From contig CP075497.1 of assembly GCA_021613535.1 (NCBI GenBank), positions 5,332,001-5,396,000 on the forward strand: 64,000 bases of DNA, read 5' to 3'. The translations under genes were made by a program, and so were the position numbers. Source of the stretch: Adineta vaga (lineage: Eukaryota; Rotifera). The notes beneath the pieces are model-generated. The model ran no database searches. It had not been told where the DNA came from and worked only from the letters and a program-made list of their open reading frames with translations. Below, piece after piece: positions 41,072 to 53,959 of this stretch. The first letter of the stretch is position 1. Each line of letters begins with the position of its first letter.

Positions 41072-43521
41072 ATTTCAAGAAATGAACTTATTAGAACAAA
41101 AACTCCGAATTTTTCTTTTTTTTCTCTCGAAAATTTTGTATAATATCTACTCGTTTGTTTTCAATCAACTAGTCAGTCTACTTAACTACAAAGAAAATAA
41201 AAAGACATATTCATGCATAAAATTGTTTCTGTTCTATCGGTCGAAAGTGATAACATCATTAATAAAAGAATTAGAATTTTGAAAGTAAATCATCTACTAT
41301 ATCAACGTTATATCGATGCATTATTACATTAGAAAAATGTTTTTTAATAGTGTCATGTGAGTACCCTGTCAAGAATCAAGGGAAACGTTCTTGTTTTTTG
41401 TTTTCATTACAGTGTTTACATACGTAAACATACATATTTGATGAGAGATTTGTTCTTAAATATGTGACGAATAAAAACTTCTGGTATATTCAGCTCATAT
41501 TACAAAACAGAAATATAAGAACACAAATAAAATATATTCACTGTCATTATTAATTGCGTAGTGATTATCATGAAGATATCAACATGACCAAGACATCTTT
41601 TGATAGCACGCGAGACTATCAAATATGATTGTCATGCTAAAGATGATAGTGTCGATAGAACTTTAAACAGAATTTATTTTGATTAAATTCGTTGACTCTA
41701 TCAAAAAATAGACTTGATTTCAAGAAAAAATCATGTGTAAATTATGAACGTTTTTGTAAATATGTATTTATATTTATAAAACAGATGATAAATAATATCA
41801 ACACTCTTTCCTTTCATTAACTTATCGATTGTTATAATTGATTGTTTTCTTATCATTTTTCGCAATAACTTGACATATCGTAAAGAAATTTCGTAACAAA
41901 AGGGTTATATCATAAACTTTTATTCTATCTTATATAACAAAAAAAGAATGCGACTTTTTTTGTGTATAGTTGGGTATATAAAGTTCAAATTTCAACTATA
42001 TTAGTGATACATATGGGAGCTCGTTCAGTACTAAACTAATGAACAAATTATTCGATATCACACTTTGATATCTCGAACAATGATCTGTATAAAATACTAG
42101 AACTGATTGATTTAGCGTTGTCTAAATGAAATACTGTAGATACTCACTAATGCATCAATGTTACATCTTCGCATTCTATTAGTCTTTGTAACACTTGTAA
42201 CAAATAATATGAATTTCAACGTATTCAAAACCAATAGAACATTTATTATAGTAACTTGTGTGACAATAGACAATATTCTTTGATTTAATATGTTTTTTTT
42301 TGAGTTATGATATAATATTTAATGATCATATCTACCAATAATCGGCTTGTATTCTTCATAAATAAATCAAACTATCAAAATACAGTATAATCCATTAACA
42401 GACTTCTGCTTTTGTCATTAACAAAGGATAATAATATAGATTGAAAAAGATTATCAAGTTCCTAATGTATTCGTATTTATTGACAGCTAATAAATATCTA
42501 TGAAATCAAACAATACCATATCACTTACAATATATTGATGGACTGTATAAGATTGATCGTCACTCTTTAGTAATTACGAAGACATTATCGAGATGAATTC
42601 AAAATCATCTTTATATATCCCATACTTAAGAAAAAGCAAAACTTGTACTTGAATAACTTCACTTTCTGTCATAAAAGAATGATTGCCTTGCTTTTATTTT
42701 CTCGAAGAAATTTACAGCAGACGAAATTTCGTCATAAAAATCATTCTACAATATATGTGTTGATCAAGTAATATAGTAAAGCATAAAATCTGTCATACAT
42801 TTTTTCTATAGATAGCAAGTTGCATGAAAACTTGAAATCATTTTTACCAATTATTTTTCGCACGAGAACAGGTATTCATTCATTCTTTGTATTCTTGTTT
42901 TCTTGAGCAAACAAAAACAACCGCAATCAATTCAAAAATAACGTCAATGCACAACTTGGTACACTGCTATTACATTGAAAAACAAATAAATCCATTCAAT
43001 CAATAAAGCAAATCAAAATTTGAATATAAAATATAGAAAAAAATGGTTTTATTTCTATTCTTTCAATTTATTTTCATCCTATTTCGAATTCTGAATATAT
43101 GCATTTGATTTGCTGTGAAGTGGTTTCATTATTCATAATACTCATTGAGAACTACCTGTACTTTAATTTGATAAAAAATATATACACTCGTAAACAGTAC
43201 GTATGATTTATTGAACGAATAGATCAAGAAACAAAAGAATGAGATTACCATTAGAATATCATTATCACCAGGTAAAATATATTTTTCGATTGAAATGTAC
43301 TTGAAGAACAGATAAGCGATGTTAGAGTAATAAAGGATTATAATCTCTTTTTTTTCACAGTATTTCATCGAGTACAAGATATGTTAAAGAGATTGCGAAT
43401 AGCATCATTCGTACATTCACTTTTGAATTACAAAAAAAGAGTAGTAAATGAAAGTATTCCACATCGTATATTTTTTATTACATAGAAATATTTCGACTAA
43501 TTTTCTTTCAGATTCGAACAA
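41072..43521. other. Intergenic region of about 2.4 kb
   Basis: AT-rich, no sustained open frames on either strand, no recognisable RNA gene or mobile element. The last 500 bases contain short ORFs (43129-43377, 43448-43645) without protein features. Confidence 0.4.
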
Positions 43522-44280
43522 ATGGATGTTCATAGACCATTATCAATTACAAGACAAAGTTTCCATAGTCTTCCATCGCTTAGTCAAAAAACGATGGATC
43601 CTAAATTTATCGTTGTACTTTTTTGTGTTGAAGCTGGTGCTTTAGTTTTCAATAGTATTCATGCAAACGCTCCTGAATTACATATTTATAAGTCTTATAA
43701 TAAACAACCAGTGATTTACAATCTTTCTTCACGTGTTTATTCTTGTTTTTCTTCAATTAATTATTGTATTTATGAACATAAACAATTACGTTTTCTTAAA
43801 ACTATTCATTTAATTTTTATTTCTATAATCGTTATTTGCTATTTTTTTTTAATTACAATTATATTTCGTAAATGGGAAAATTCCAAAGTTCGACACGATT
43901 TAGGTATAACATGGTATGGTGCTATTCAATTAGTTGTTCTATTAACATTAGCATTACATACACTTCTAATGGTTATTCTTTATGAACGAGACTATTCAAA
44001 TATTAAACAATGTAATATTGAAAGTCATTTAGTACGTGCAGAAAATCTTTTTACATACGTTGTTTTAAGTATGTTGGAAATAGCTTATATTGGTTTTGAT
44101 ATATTGAATAGGCAAGCAACAATTCATGCTTTACATCAAGATTTCGAATATCGAGCACGACAAGCTCAACAATCATCACCATCTGAAGAATACAATTATC
44201 GATCAAAACGAAATTTATCACCAGCAGAAAGTTTCGAAAGTGTTGAACAAGAAATGAAATCAGAATTAATTCAAGATTGA
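43522..44280 (+). CDS. Orphan four-pass membrane protein
   Basis: Single exon, 252 residues. Four hydrophobic helices are visible: near residues 27-46 (FIVVLFCVEAGALVFNSI), 91-114 (IHLIFISIIVICYFFLITII), 128-152 (WYGAIQLVVLLTLALHTLLMV) and 178-197 (LFTYVVLSMLEIAYIGFDIL). The loop after helix 1 has N-L-S and cysteines, so is probably lumenal or extracellular. The tail is charged and Ser/Glu-rich. No family recognised. The ATG follows a TTTCTTTCAG acceptor-like site by ten bases. An AATAAA lies at 44336-44341. Confidence 0.62.
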   Translation: MDVHRPLSITRQSFHSLPSLSQKTMDPKFIVVLFCVEAGALVFNSIHANAPELHIYKSYNKQPVIYNLSSRVYSCFSSINYCIYEHKQLRFLKTIHLIFISIIVICYFFLITIIFRKWENSKVRHDLGITWYGAIQLVVLLTLALHTLLMVILYERDYSNIKQCNIESHLVRAENLFTYVVLSMLEIAYIGFDILNRQATIHALHQDFEYRARQAQQSSPSEEYNYRSKRNLSPAESFESVEQEMKSELIQD

Positions 44281-47200
44281 TATACGAATAAAAGATCATA
44301 ATTTTCAATTGTTAGTTAGTAATCAAGAAGTGATCAATAAAATGACTCTATTATTTCTCAAAAATATTTTTTAATATATCTCTTTGAAAGTTTTATATCG
44401 TATCATGTACATGACGTTAAAAGAATTTAAATCTATCTTCTTTCGTGCAACTCATATGATCAAATTAAAATCAATCTTTTGTGTTGTTTTTCTTACCAAA
44501 TAACAGTAAATAAGTGTGAGTAACTTTACACGCTCAAGTAAATTTATTTATTCTTTGTTTGGCACAGAAGAATTCGTTTTTTAATTGAAATATAGCGTGT
44601 AATACTGATTAACTGGATTGATGAATCGATTCTTTTCACACATTTTGAAAGTAAACTATTAATCTTGGAAGTGTATTTATAATTGATTGTTAATATTAGA
44701 AAATTCTTGGACTTAATCTGATGAACATAGTTTTCTATTTCATACAAATAATTAAAGAAGACGATCATTTCTAGTGAAGAAGAGTTAACGTAAAAATAGT
44801 TAGAAATTCTTTCATTCTATAATGTACTAAATGTTTTAGATATCTACGTATATATAGACATTGTTAATCGTCGATGACAACTATGTAGTCGACATTGTCA
44901 ATGGTCTTCGAGAGTTCTTATATTGTAGAAATACATTTGAATGTCATGAATAAACTACGATTAGTGTTAATTATATCTTAGAAGAAAAACTACTTCCTTT
45001 TCTATTTTGTTAGAACATGTTCATCACTTTATATTTGAGATTTGCTTATCTTATTTCTATTAGACTTCGAAAAAGAAGATCGGTTTTCTTTTCTTGAGAA
45101 TTATATCTATATTGAGTTTATATTCAACAGTTCTTCTCGTCTAATAGAATGAATTTCTTTTCCGTAGTTTATATAGCTTCAAATAAGTGAAAAAGAAATT
45201 CATACGAGATCATTCGTTTTAATGAACAGTCGTCTCTACTCTGATATTATCACTCACACTCGGATATAACAAGATCATTTGCATTCCGTCTTTGTTCATA
45301 AAAACACGAGATAATAAAATATATTTGAATACCGCTTACAAGTTTACAGTTCTACACATTTATTTTCAATTATATGTTTATCAGATATGTTTCTACGTTT
45401 TATCAACATGCGAAAAAAAAATACACTATTTCTCATGAGTTTATTTTGATAGGTGACTAAAAGAATTACATGTATATCGACATCATTTGTTAGACTTTAA
45501 GTGCATAGTATGTGTATCACCTTGATCGAATAACTCAACTCCATAGATTCTAGCTATGAAAAGATGTGTCATTTAATCATATAATTTAATATCGTTCTTT
45601 TTCTGCCGCCAAATGTTTATAGAATATCAATCGTAATTTTTTTAATTACCTAGTATGAAATACTTAAGGCTAACGAATACATTAACTGTGCATCGTTGAT
45701 GAGTAAAAAAGACGTTATATTCTACAATTAAATATCTTGTCGACAATATTATACTGCCATACAAAAATGTATTATCTATTTCTCATAATCTATCTTCTAT
45801 CAAGACATTGATACTGTCGACTCTTTGTCTTACTTACGAATTTAAATATTACATTTGTATGTAAGTAAAAGAAGGAAATAATTTGCGTAGTATTCTAAAT
45901 GACATCACACGAACATCTTGGTACACATAAATTATTATGATTGAAACTACGTCTATAGACAGAATTTGTTATTTGTGCTTCTTCTCGAATGATTCTGAGC
46001 CTCGGATTAAGATACTATTTCCTTCCATTGCGATTGTATTTTTCTTATTATTATTTGAAGAATATCTGATGTTATGCGACGTGTTTAAATTCAATCCGAT
46101 AACTCAACAAAAATTTTAGCAAGGCATTATCTAGCTATATCTTTCATATCTACTGATACGATAAAAATTTCTCTTAACTTTAAATCCGGAAAAGCAATCT
46201 GTTCTCTTTAATGACCTTCATTAGTTCATCAAAAAAGTGTACGAGTTTTTTTTCTTAATAGTATTCGAATAACTTAAGATTTTATTGACTTAGGTAAATT
46301 AAAGATTAAGAGGATAATGACACAATTAGTTTCCTCAAAAGCATCAGTGTAGCAATATGTTAATTAGTTTTTTATTGTAGAAAAATCTTCAGGAAATATG
46401 ACCTTCCTTCCTAATCTCTTTTTTTTTGAACTTCAGATCATCGTCGATAAGAATATATACAACTTGAGATTAATTTATTACTTTATTAGTAAATTTATAT
46501 AGAAATCAATCGCTAAACTCCTCGTTGTAAATGCAACATTCATATTACAGATACTCGCAGTAATAATCAATGATCTAACGACATACTCTTTTAAAAACAA
46601 CTGATGTTTGTTTTTGATTATCAATCACAAAAATTCTTTGGATTCTTATTGTAACAAATGACCTGAAAAAATTCTTTTCGACATGTTTGTAATTGTGACG
46701 AAAATTAGATGATAGTAAATCATTGTTTTGTGATCATTGAGACGTTACAATTGATTCAGACCTTGAATAAATTTGATTATCCTCTTCTATCTCCATTATC
46801 ATATTGATTAACATTTTATTGTTGATAACTTACAAAAACACACTCTTCTGATTAGATAAGATGAATTTTTGCATGAGATAATCGCATTATTCCAAGTCAT
46901 AATTATGATGATTCAATACCTCATCTATCGTATCTTAATTGGTTCTGATTCACTGATATGTTAAACGTAATCTTAACTTAATTATTAATATATTCTTCTC
47001 TCATTTCTAGTAGAAAATATTCTTAAAGATCTGTTGTATTCTATTCTATTGAAATAATTAGTAGTTTATTTGTTTCTTGTTACTAATCTAGATAAAACCT
47101 AGATAGATAATGTTATCCAGTACTTTTGGCTGATTAATCAGAACATCTATTCATATATAATTAGTAAAACTTTTAAAAGAAAAGTTGGCCCTTTCATAAT

Positions 47201-50200
47201 AGTTTAGCAATGTTCTTGTTGTCGATGCGTAGTACTAAGTCGATGTAGGCAGTGACAGGAATAGGAGTTCGTGTTTTATATCTCAATAACAGTTCAGAAA
47301 GTATATATTAGTGAATATGACATACATAAGGAGAGAAAGAGAGTATTATAATCTTGTATAAAGAAAACAAATGATAGAATAGAATAAAAAAAGGCAATGA
47401 AAACGATATAAATGGAATATACTATATAAGAAGAATATTCATATCCTCTGTAATTAATATGAAATGTGCATACTATGGTAATGTAGGCGAAATCTAACAT
47501 TAACTAAACTTATAAATTCTTAAATGATTAACGAGTAACTTTGAAAATAACTTTTTTCATTTGCCGTTATAAATACTACTCTTCTTCATCTTCATGATTA
47601 TACTATCAATTCTTTTTATCTCTTGAAGACAACCATACTTTTTTTTCGGTTATTAATTCATATCTCTCTATGCTTTAAGCTAGACGAAAGAGTGTGTGTT
47701 CTTTGAAGAGAGTTTAGTCGTCTTAATAGTTGTTCTGTGCGACGTGCAATGATGCGCTAAGAGCGAGAAGGAAATGGTTGATCGTCTTTTTCTGATACAG
47801 AAAGAAAAGACACGGGTCTGACGATGTTATCATTCTCATCGATGCTGTTAACATAGTTACCCGTCATGACGTCTTTCGCGCTAGTTTATATCTAACGCAA
47901 ATTCATCGAGATTTAGTTTTAATCTGGCAAACATCTGAATCTATATATTTTGATGGTAAGTTTATAGAATAGATTATTGAATTTTTAAAGTATTCATTAT
48001 GTATTCATTATGAAATACTTTATTGAGCAGTCAATCAGTAAATAAAACTGAGCATGTTCGATAATTATTTCTTATTTCGATGACATTTATGATCAACAGC
48101 AAAAAATATAGTTCTCTCAATTTATGAAATTGAATTATCTCAAATATGATTAGGTCGAAAGAGTTCGGTCTAGAGCGGATCATATTCAGTCTAAATCGAA
48201 TAAGACAAACTACGCATAATCGTATCATCGTTATATCTCCAGTCGGATATATCTTTATTCATAAACAAAGATTTATTTCACTTCTACTTTCTTTATTTAA
48301 CTCTTCCCTGGATTACTGTAAACACTTCATGCATCATCTGTACAATATTTTATCATAAATCATTCGACTTCGAAGGCACTATCAATCATAGAAATGTCAG
48401 AAGACAATTAGTGAAAATAAGATAGGATTGTTTTTGTAATCTAACTGTGAAAGATACCATAAAGAAAACAATGAATTATCTATTCGAGTTAGACAAGAAT
48501 TATCACGTTTTTTGTAATTATAGCCCATCGATCAAGAGGAAAAAAATGAGAACAAGACTTTTACGACAAGAATAAATATGGGTATCACGTCCATAATTGA
48601 ATCTTTTGTTTATACCATAAGATAAATGAAGTTTGTTAGAACTCAGATACGAGTAAACTCGCCAAAGGAAGATCTTTTTTTCTCTGTACCATTGTTAACT
48701 CTTCGTAGCTGTCCTCATTTTCAGTCTTCAGTTGTAGTCTTATAATTACTTGGGAACAACAGAGAGGAAATCCAATCTTTCTCTATGAGTTGGGCTTAGT
48801 ATGCACTAGTCAAAAATAGCAAACTGAAACGTCAACTGCAGTCGTGTTAGAAGATATAGACAAGTGGTGGGTCTGCTTGCACTCCACGACAGCAACGAAC
48901 GGTTAATGAATATCTCTTCATAAATAAATCAATGAAAAACATCAATACATTCACGTGTAAGTTCCATGTACTTTTAATATGATTTAAATAGACTAAATAT
49001 TTATGTATAGAATGATATTTGAATTTCAAGTATGTGAAAAACTTTGGTCATCATCATAAAGATTGCATCTACAGATACGTCATTTATATGCGCAAAAGTA
49101 GATAAAACAGAATAGTTACATTTGAGTGCATATTAAATCAGATCTCCTGTTACAAATTCTTATTGTTCTTGTCATGTGTGCATGTTTCTTTTCCATTTTT
49201 GCACGCACATCAGTTATTTCTAAGCTATTCAAAAAGAAAAGAGAAATCATGATGAGTACTGAAAAATATGAGATATTAAAACGGACGTTTTTTAGTGTAA
49301 GATAACTTTCTTGTATAAGTAATTGACTTTGATATTGTGACTTATTTATTCAGGAAGAACCGTTTCATTTTAAAACAATTCTATATGATAATAGAGAATT
49401 AAAATATATTAAAATTTAATAACAAGCTTGTATAAATCAAATTCAATGTGTGACTAACATACTTGTCTTTTTATCATATTAAACATATATTATTAGCACT
49501 TACTTTAATTTCTATTCAATGATATTGTTGAGAATTAGAATATTTAACTTAGAATAATTTTTTCATTAACTTCTTCATAAAATGTCAGACTTCCATTTTA
49601 TCAATCGTAGCTTCTTAATAAAGCTAGATTATGTTGGAGAAAAGCCATATTCAATATGATTTCAAGACTTAATATTTGTATTATTTTGTCATTAGGGGAA
49701 GTACAGAACGATGAATCAGATTTCCGATTAAGTATTTTACACGTGACGATTGATAAGGAAGAAAAGATTGAGTATTTTGATGAAATCGTTCAGCGATAAA
49801 AAGCATTCAAATTAGTTTCAGAAGGAATGTTTTTCTATTGAGAATATCGCATAAACTAACTGGTCATATTCGATACAAATCTGAATTTTCTCTAACGAAA
49901 GAAGAACATTATCTACTATGATACTTTAACCCTCTCTGACATTTTCCATTAGAAGAAAATAAAAGCGAGACAAAGGAAAGCGCACACGATATTCTAAGCA
50001 TTCCTTTTCTTTTTTTTTCTTATCGACCACGGAACTAGTAAGTATATAGAATACGTCTGCTCTGTACCCGACCGTTCTTTTTTGTTCAATCCGATTACAT
50101 ATTCGAATATGTAAAGAACTACTTACATATACTCAATAATATATTAATGCAGTTTTCTTATACATTACATTTCTATTTTTCTAGATAATCATATAATATC

Positions 50201-50332
50201 AAAATCTTTCTTTGTGATATTCGTCTTTCGATTACTTAAAATTTGTCTATTTCAATAGAAATTAATGTAAATATTTGCATCGATTTATTTATTTTGATTA
50301 ATTTCACATGACAAATTACTTTAAATCGAACT
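44281..50332. other. Six-kilobase gene-poor block
   Basis: The longest stretch without a gene in the window. It is strongly AT-rich, lacks sustained ORFs, and shows no recognisable transposon, tRNA or satellite. The 47660-47960 sub-region is richer in G+C, has a CRE-like TGACGTC near 47868 and ends in a good donor (GATG|GTAAGT at 47955). A matching acceptor (TTTTTCTAG) lies at 50176-50184, upstream of the GPCR start. This may be the promoter and 5' untranslated exon of that gene. Confidence 0.4.
47660..47954 (+). promoter_or_regulatory. Candidate promoter and 5' untranslated exon of the GPCR gene
   Basis: G+C-richer island in the gene-poor block, with GACGTGCAATGATGCGC, a CRE-like ATGACGTC element, and a terminal GATG|GTAAGT donor. 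The nearest suitable acceptor is 150 nt before the GPCR start. This is inference from composition and splice signals only. Confidence 0.25.
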
Positions 50333-53317
50333 ATGTTCGGATTTGTTAATTGTAATGCCTCACTTCTCTCACGACAAGTTACAGATCCAAACTTGTTTTT
50401 TGTTCGAACCCTAGTCAAGAACTGGCTTTGGCCCATAATAACATTTTTCGGTAAGTTTCTAGAATCCTCCAATTAAAAAAATATACATTATTACTGTTTA
50501 TCGAAAGAAAATCTTACACAAAAGATTCCTTACTGAGAGAGAAACGTATTTGGAAAGAGGATTGCAAAAGTTAATCTCCTCTTTTTGGCAGATTGAAATA
50601 GCTACAAAAGAAGTGAAGGAAATCCCATTGTTCGAAGATAAAATCAGCTTTTTTTTTAAAGATGATTAGTTCATTCAAAAATCTTTAGCTAAATGTCTAA
50701 TTATAGAATATTTACGTCAGTAAAATGAACTTAATAGACTTAAATATGTATTATTATTTTTATTAGGTGTAACTGGAAATATTCTAGTTATTATTGTTCT
50801 TACTAAACGTCGAATGATCATGTCGTCAACAAATAATTATTTAGTTGCTTTAGCAATTGTGGATATAGCATATCTGCTTTTAACACTTATACTTAATACA
50901 TCACAAAATCCTTGTTTTATTGGTACTACTTTATCAGATGTCATTTCGATTATCTGTCGACCTATTGCTGATTTTTCATCGAATACAAGTGTTTGGTTAA
51001 CAGTAACATTTACAGTTGAACGATGGGTTGCAATAACGTATCCATTACAAAGTCGAACTTGGTGTACAGTTAGTCGAGCAAGAAGAATTATTATAAGTGT
51101 TATATTTGCAGCATTAATATGTACATTACCATCGGTTTTTGAAATGAAACTTGTACGAGTTACTGAAACTCAAAATGCAACTAATTCAAATGAAACATCT
51201 GTAATGAAAAGTCGTTTACAAGCCAAGCCAACAGCATTAGGAAGTAGTTCTTTATATCATCAAATTTATTTCAATTTCGTCACGTAAGTTATTTTCACTA
51301 TTTGAACTGAAATATTAGAAAACATGAAGATAAAATAGCAATCTAATGACAATGACGGGAAAAAATCATGATTATTTCACATATTAGATGTTATTTTACA
51401 CTCTTACTAATGATATTTATAATATAGTTTAAAAAAAGCAGACAATTTTTGAATATACATGTTTCCTTCACAAAGATTTACACATTCTTATCGTAATGTA
51501 GAGATTCATTCTTCTATAACAAGAGAATTTGCATGTCCTAACTGCAACATGCTATACAGCAACAGACATGATCAAACACGAGTTTTCATGTTAACCTTAC
51601 GCTTCAAATCTATGAAGATTTACAGATTGAAATATCATGATAAAAATTACGCTGTATCTTTCAAATTTTGCATGTTTATAAGATAGATAAAAGAAAATTC
51701 TATTCGTTGAATGACGACGATTGTGTACTCGATGTCCGCATTACATATGATTTTTTATCTACAGATTTGCTATTGTGTGGATTCCATTATTACTTCTTGT
51801 TATATTTAATACTATACTTATTATATATGTTCATCGTTCCAAACAAGAGGAACAGCAAAATAATGAAGGTATAAAACTACGTCGACATAATCGTGGAAAT
51901 CAGAGTGAACAAAGAAAAACAACAATTATGTTAAGTAAGTTCTCATTTTCTTCATATTCTCAATTTCTACAATCATTTTTCAATCTTTAGTTGCCGTTGT
52001 TATTGTTTTTACTGTTTGTCAAATTCCGCAAGCCATATCTTTAACTTTACAATCATTTTTACCTGTCTTAGCACAAACATCTCAAGTGCTTATTTATAAT
52101 AATTTTGCCAATTGTTTAGTTGCTATTAATGCCTCTATAAATTTTCTCTTATATTGTTCTTTTTCTGGACGATTTCGTTCCACGTGTCGATCAAGTTTTA
52201 CTCTTGTCTATAAATACTGTGCCATTTGTATTGAACCAAATTGGATATCAACAAAAGTTAGCAATAAATATTCAATTTCTTTCGATAATATGTCAGCAAC
52301 TTATCCATATACTCCATCAAATTATTCTTTACAAGCACAACCCGTCAATGCTCGAATATCCAATCTTAGTAATGATTTAAATATAAAACGATCAAGACAA
52401 AATATGCATAATGTATCATCACGACAATCACCAATATTTAATGGTTATCGATCATCATGGACAACAGTCTTTTCAAAATTGAATTTACATAGAAAGGATA
52501 AAAATGATATAACACAAATCCCTTTTATGCAAAGTCCTGAAACGGTAGGCACTTGTAAAGTTTAAGGTCGATTTAATCCCTCCAGACATAGAGTTGTGTC
52601 ATTTATATTAGTTATATGAATTTGAATGAATAATTTATTTTGTTAATGAATAGAAAGTAATAACATAGCCTTGAGATTTATAGCTCATCTTTTGAATCTT
52701 TATCTATTTATGTATTCAAGTCGAATTTGATTTGAATTGTTGACAGATGAATTACCGAATTGTAGATTGATATTTCTATGGGAAATAAGAACATATTTGA
52801 TTGTTTTGATCATTACTTCATTTTGATTATGAGAGAAAAAACTGAAACATTAATTCTTTAATCTTTATACATTAGTTTCACATATGAAATTTTCGTCTTT
52901 TTTCTTTTCTATTTTTAGACATCAAGTCCATCTTCTTTTGTTCATCAATCTCGCATATCAAATAATTCTCTCACACATCATTCATTACTCAAATTATCTC
53001 CGACAGACGAAACGATTCCATTACGTTCATCCATGATTTCTATGGCCAGTAAAGTAATAGAAATTAAACGTGGGCTATCGTCAATCAATATGTTAAATGC
53101 TTCAACTGAAAAAGACAAAACCCTAACAGATAACAAATCTAATCAATTAAATCGAGCATCAGCACTCCATCCATTCTACCATTCACATCGATCATTAAAT
53201 GAGACTACCAAAGATCATGTTTGGATAAAACGTCGATTATCTAATGATGCTATACGAAAAATTTTCAATCGAGAACAATCATTTTTATGGAAAGACATTG
53301 TTGACGCTACTGTATAA
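50333..53317 (+). CDS. Rhodopsin-family peptide GPCR (FMRFamide-receptor-like)
   Basis: Five exons (50333-50450, 50767-51283, 51765-51934, 51991-52544, 52919-53317) give 585 residues; introns of 316, 480, 56 and 374 nt are long for this genome. Helix 1 spans the first junction with the GN motif VTGNILVIIVL; helix 2 has ALAIVDIAYLL (Asp 2.50); helix 3 ends in ERW in place of DRY; helix 5 is WIPLLLLVIFNTILII; helix 6 is VIVFTVCQIPQAISL; helix 7 reads NASINFLLYCSFSGRF, the N-x-x-x-N-F-x-x-Y variant common in FMRFamide-type receptors instead of NPxxY. The N-terminus is short with an N-A-S site. The cytoplasmic tail is very long (about 220 residues), basic and Ser-rich. Ligand cannot be deduced. 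If the last intron is retained, translation ends at 52565 instead. Confidence 0.88.
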
Positions 53318-53959
53318 AAAAAACATAGTTTTAACGTTGATTTTATCGTTTGTTATTACGGTTCATCAGATAAGATAAAAAGAAACTTTTTAGCGTGAAA
53401 TTCTTGAAAAAATACTCATTAATGAGATAAAAATCGTCATTATTTTCATTGCCATATCATCGTAACTTTACAAATGAATGTTCCCAAAAAAAAAGAAGTC
53501 AAATGTTTCTATGGACAATGGACGATAGAATAGTATCACATTAGAATGTTAGAAGCGTGATAACAATCATATTCCCACGAGATACACTTTTCTTGATTGA
53601 ACATAAATATTACCGTCTTAATGCGTGATAATCAGAGATATTGATCGTTTCTCAGCATGGATAATAAAAACTATCCTCATTATCACATATGAGTAACTTA
53701 AAAGAAAAATATCCAATATGAACTTTATTGAAGGTCATCATCTTCAATTAGAATGAACATTTTTTTCTCTCTTTTTTTTTGCGTCTCCCTCTCTCTCTCT
53801 TGATACGAATTAAGCGATTGGCTCGAAAAGAGAAGAACAAACAGATGCTATTGTTTTCTCTTCTCTTCGATTTAAATCGGACAGATTGATTAGAATATAT
53901 ATATATAAATATAATAATGATGATGCCTTATAACACAACAATCATCATTTAAAAACATC
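53318..53959. other. Spacer between the GPCR and SH3 adaptor genes
   Basis: AT-rich with a CT-rich tract (53765-53800) and a TATATATATA run about 60 nt before the next start. No gene seen. Confidence 0.4.

Noticed and set aside
47294-48358. Small ORFs in the gene-poor block
   Set aside because: 60-70 codons each, AT-driven composition rich in Tyr/Ile/Ser, no paired splice sites in frame.
50404-50418. tRNA B-box-like GTTCGAACCC
   Set aside because: It lies within the first coding exon of the GPCR, with no A-box or cloverleaf around it.
51459-51686. ORFs inside the second GPCR intron
   Set aside because: Neither matches a receptor segment, and the flanking exons join in phase without them.
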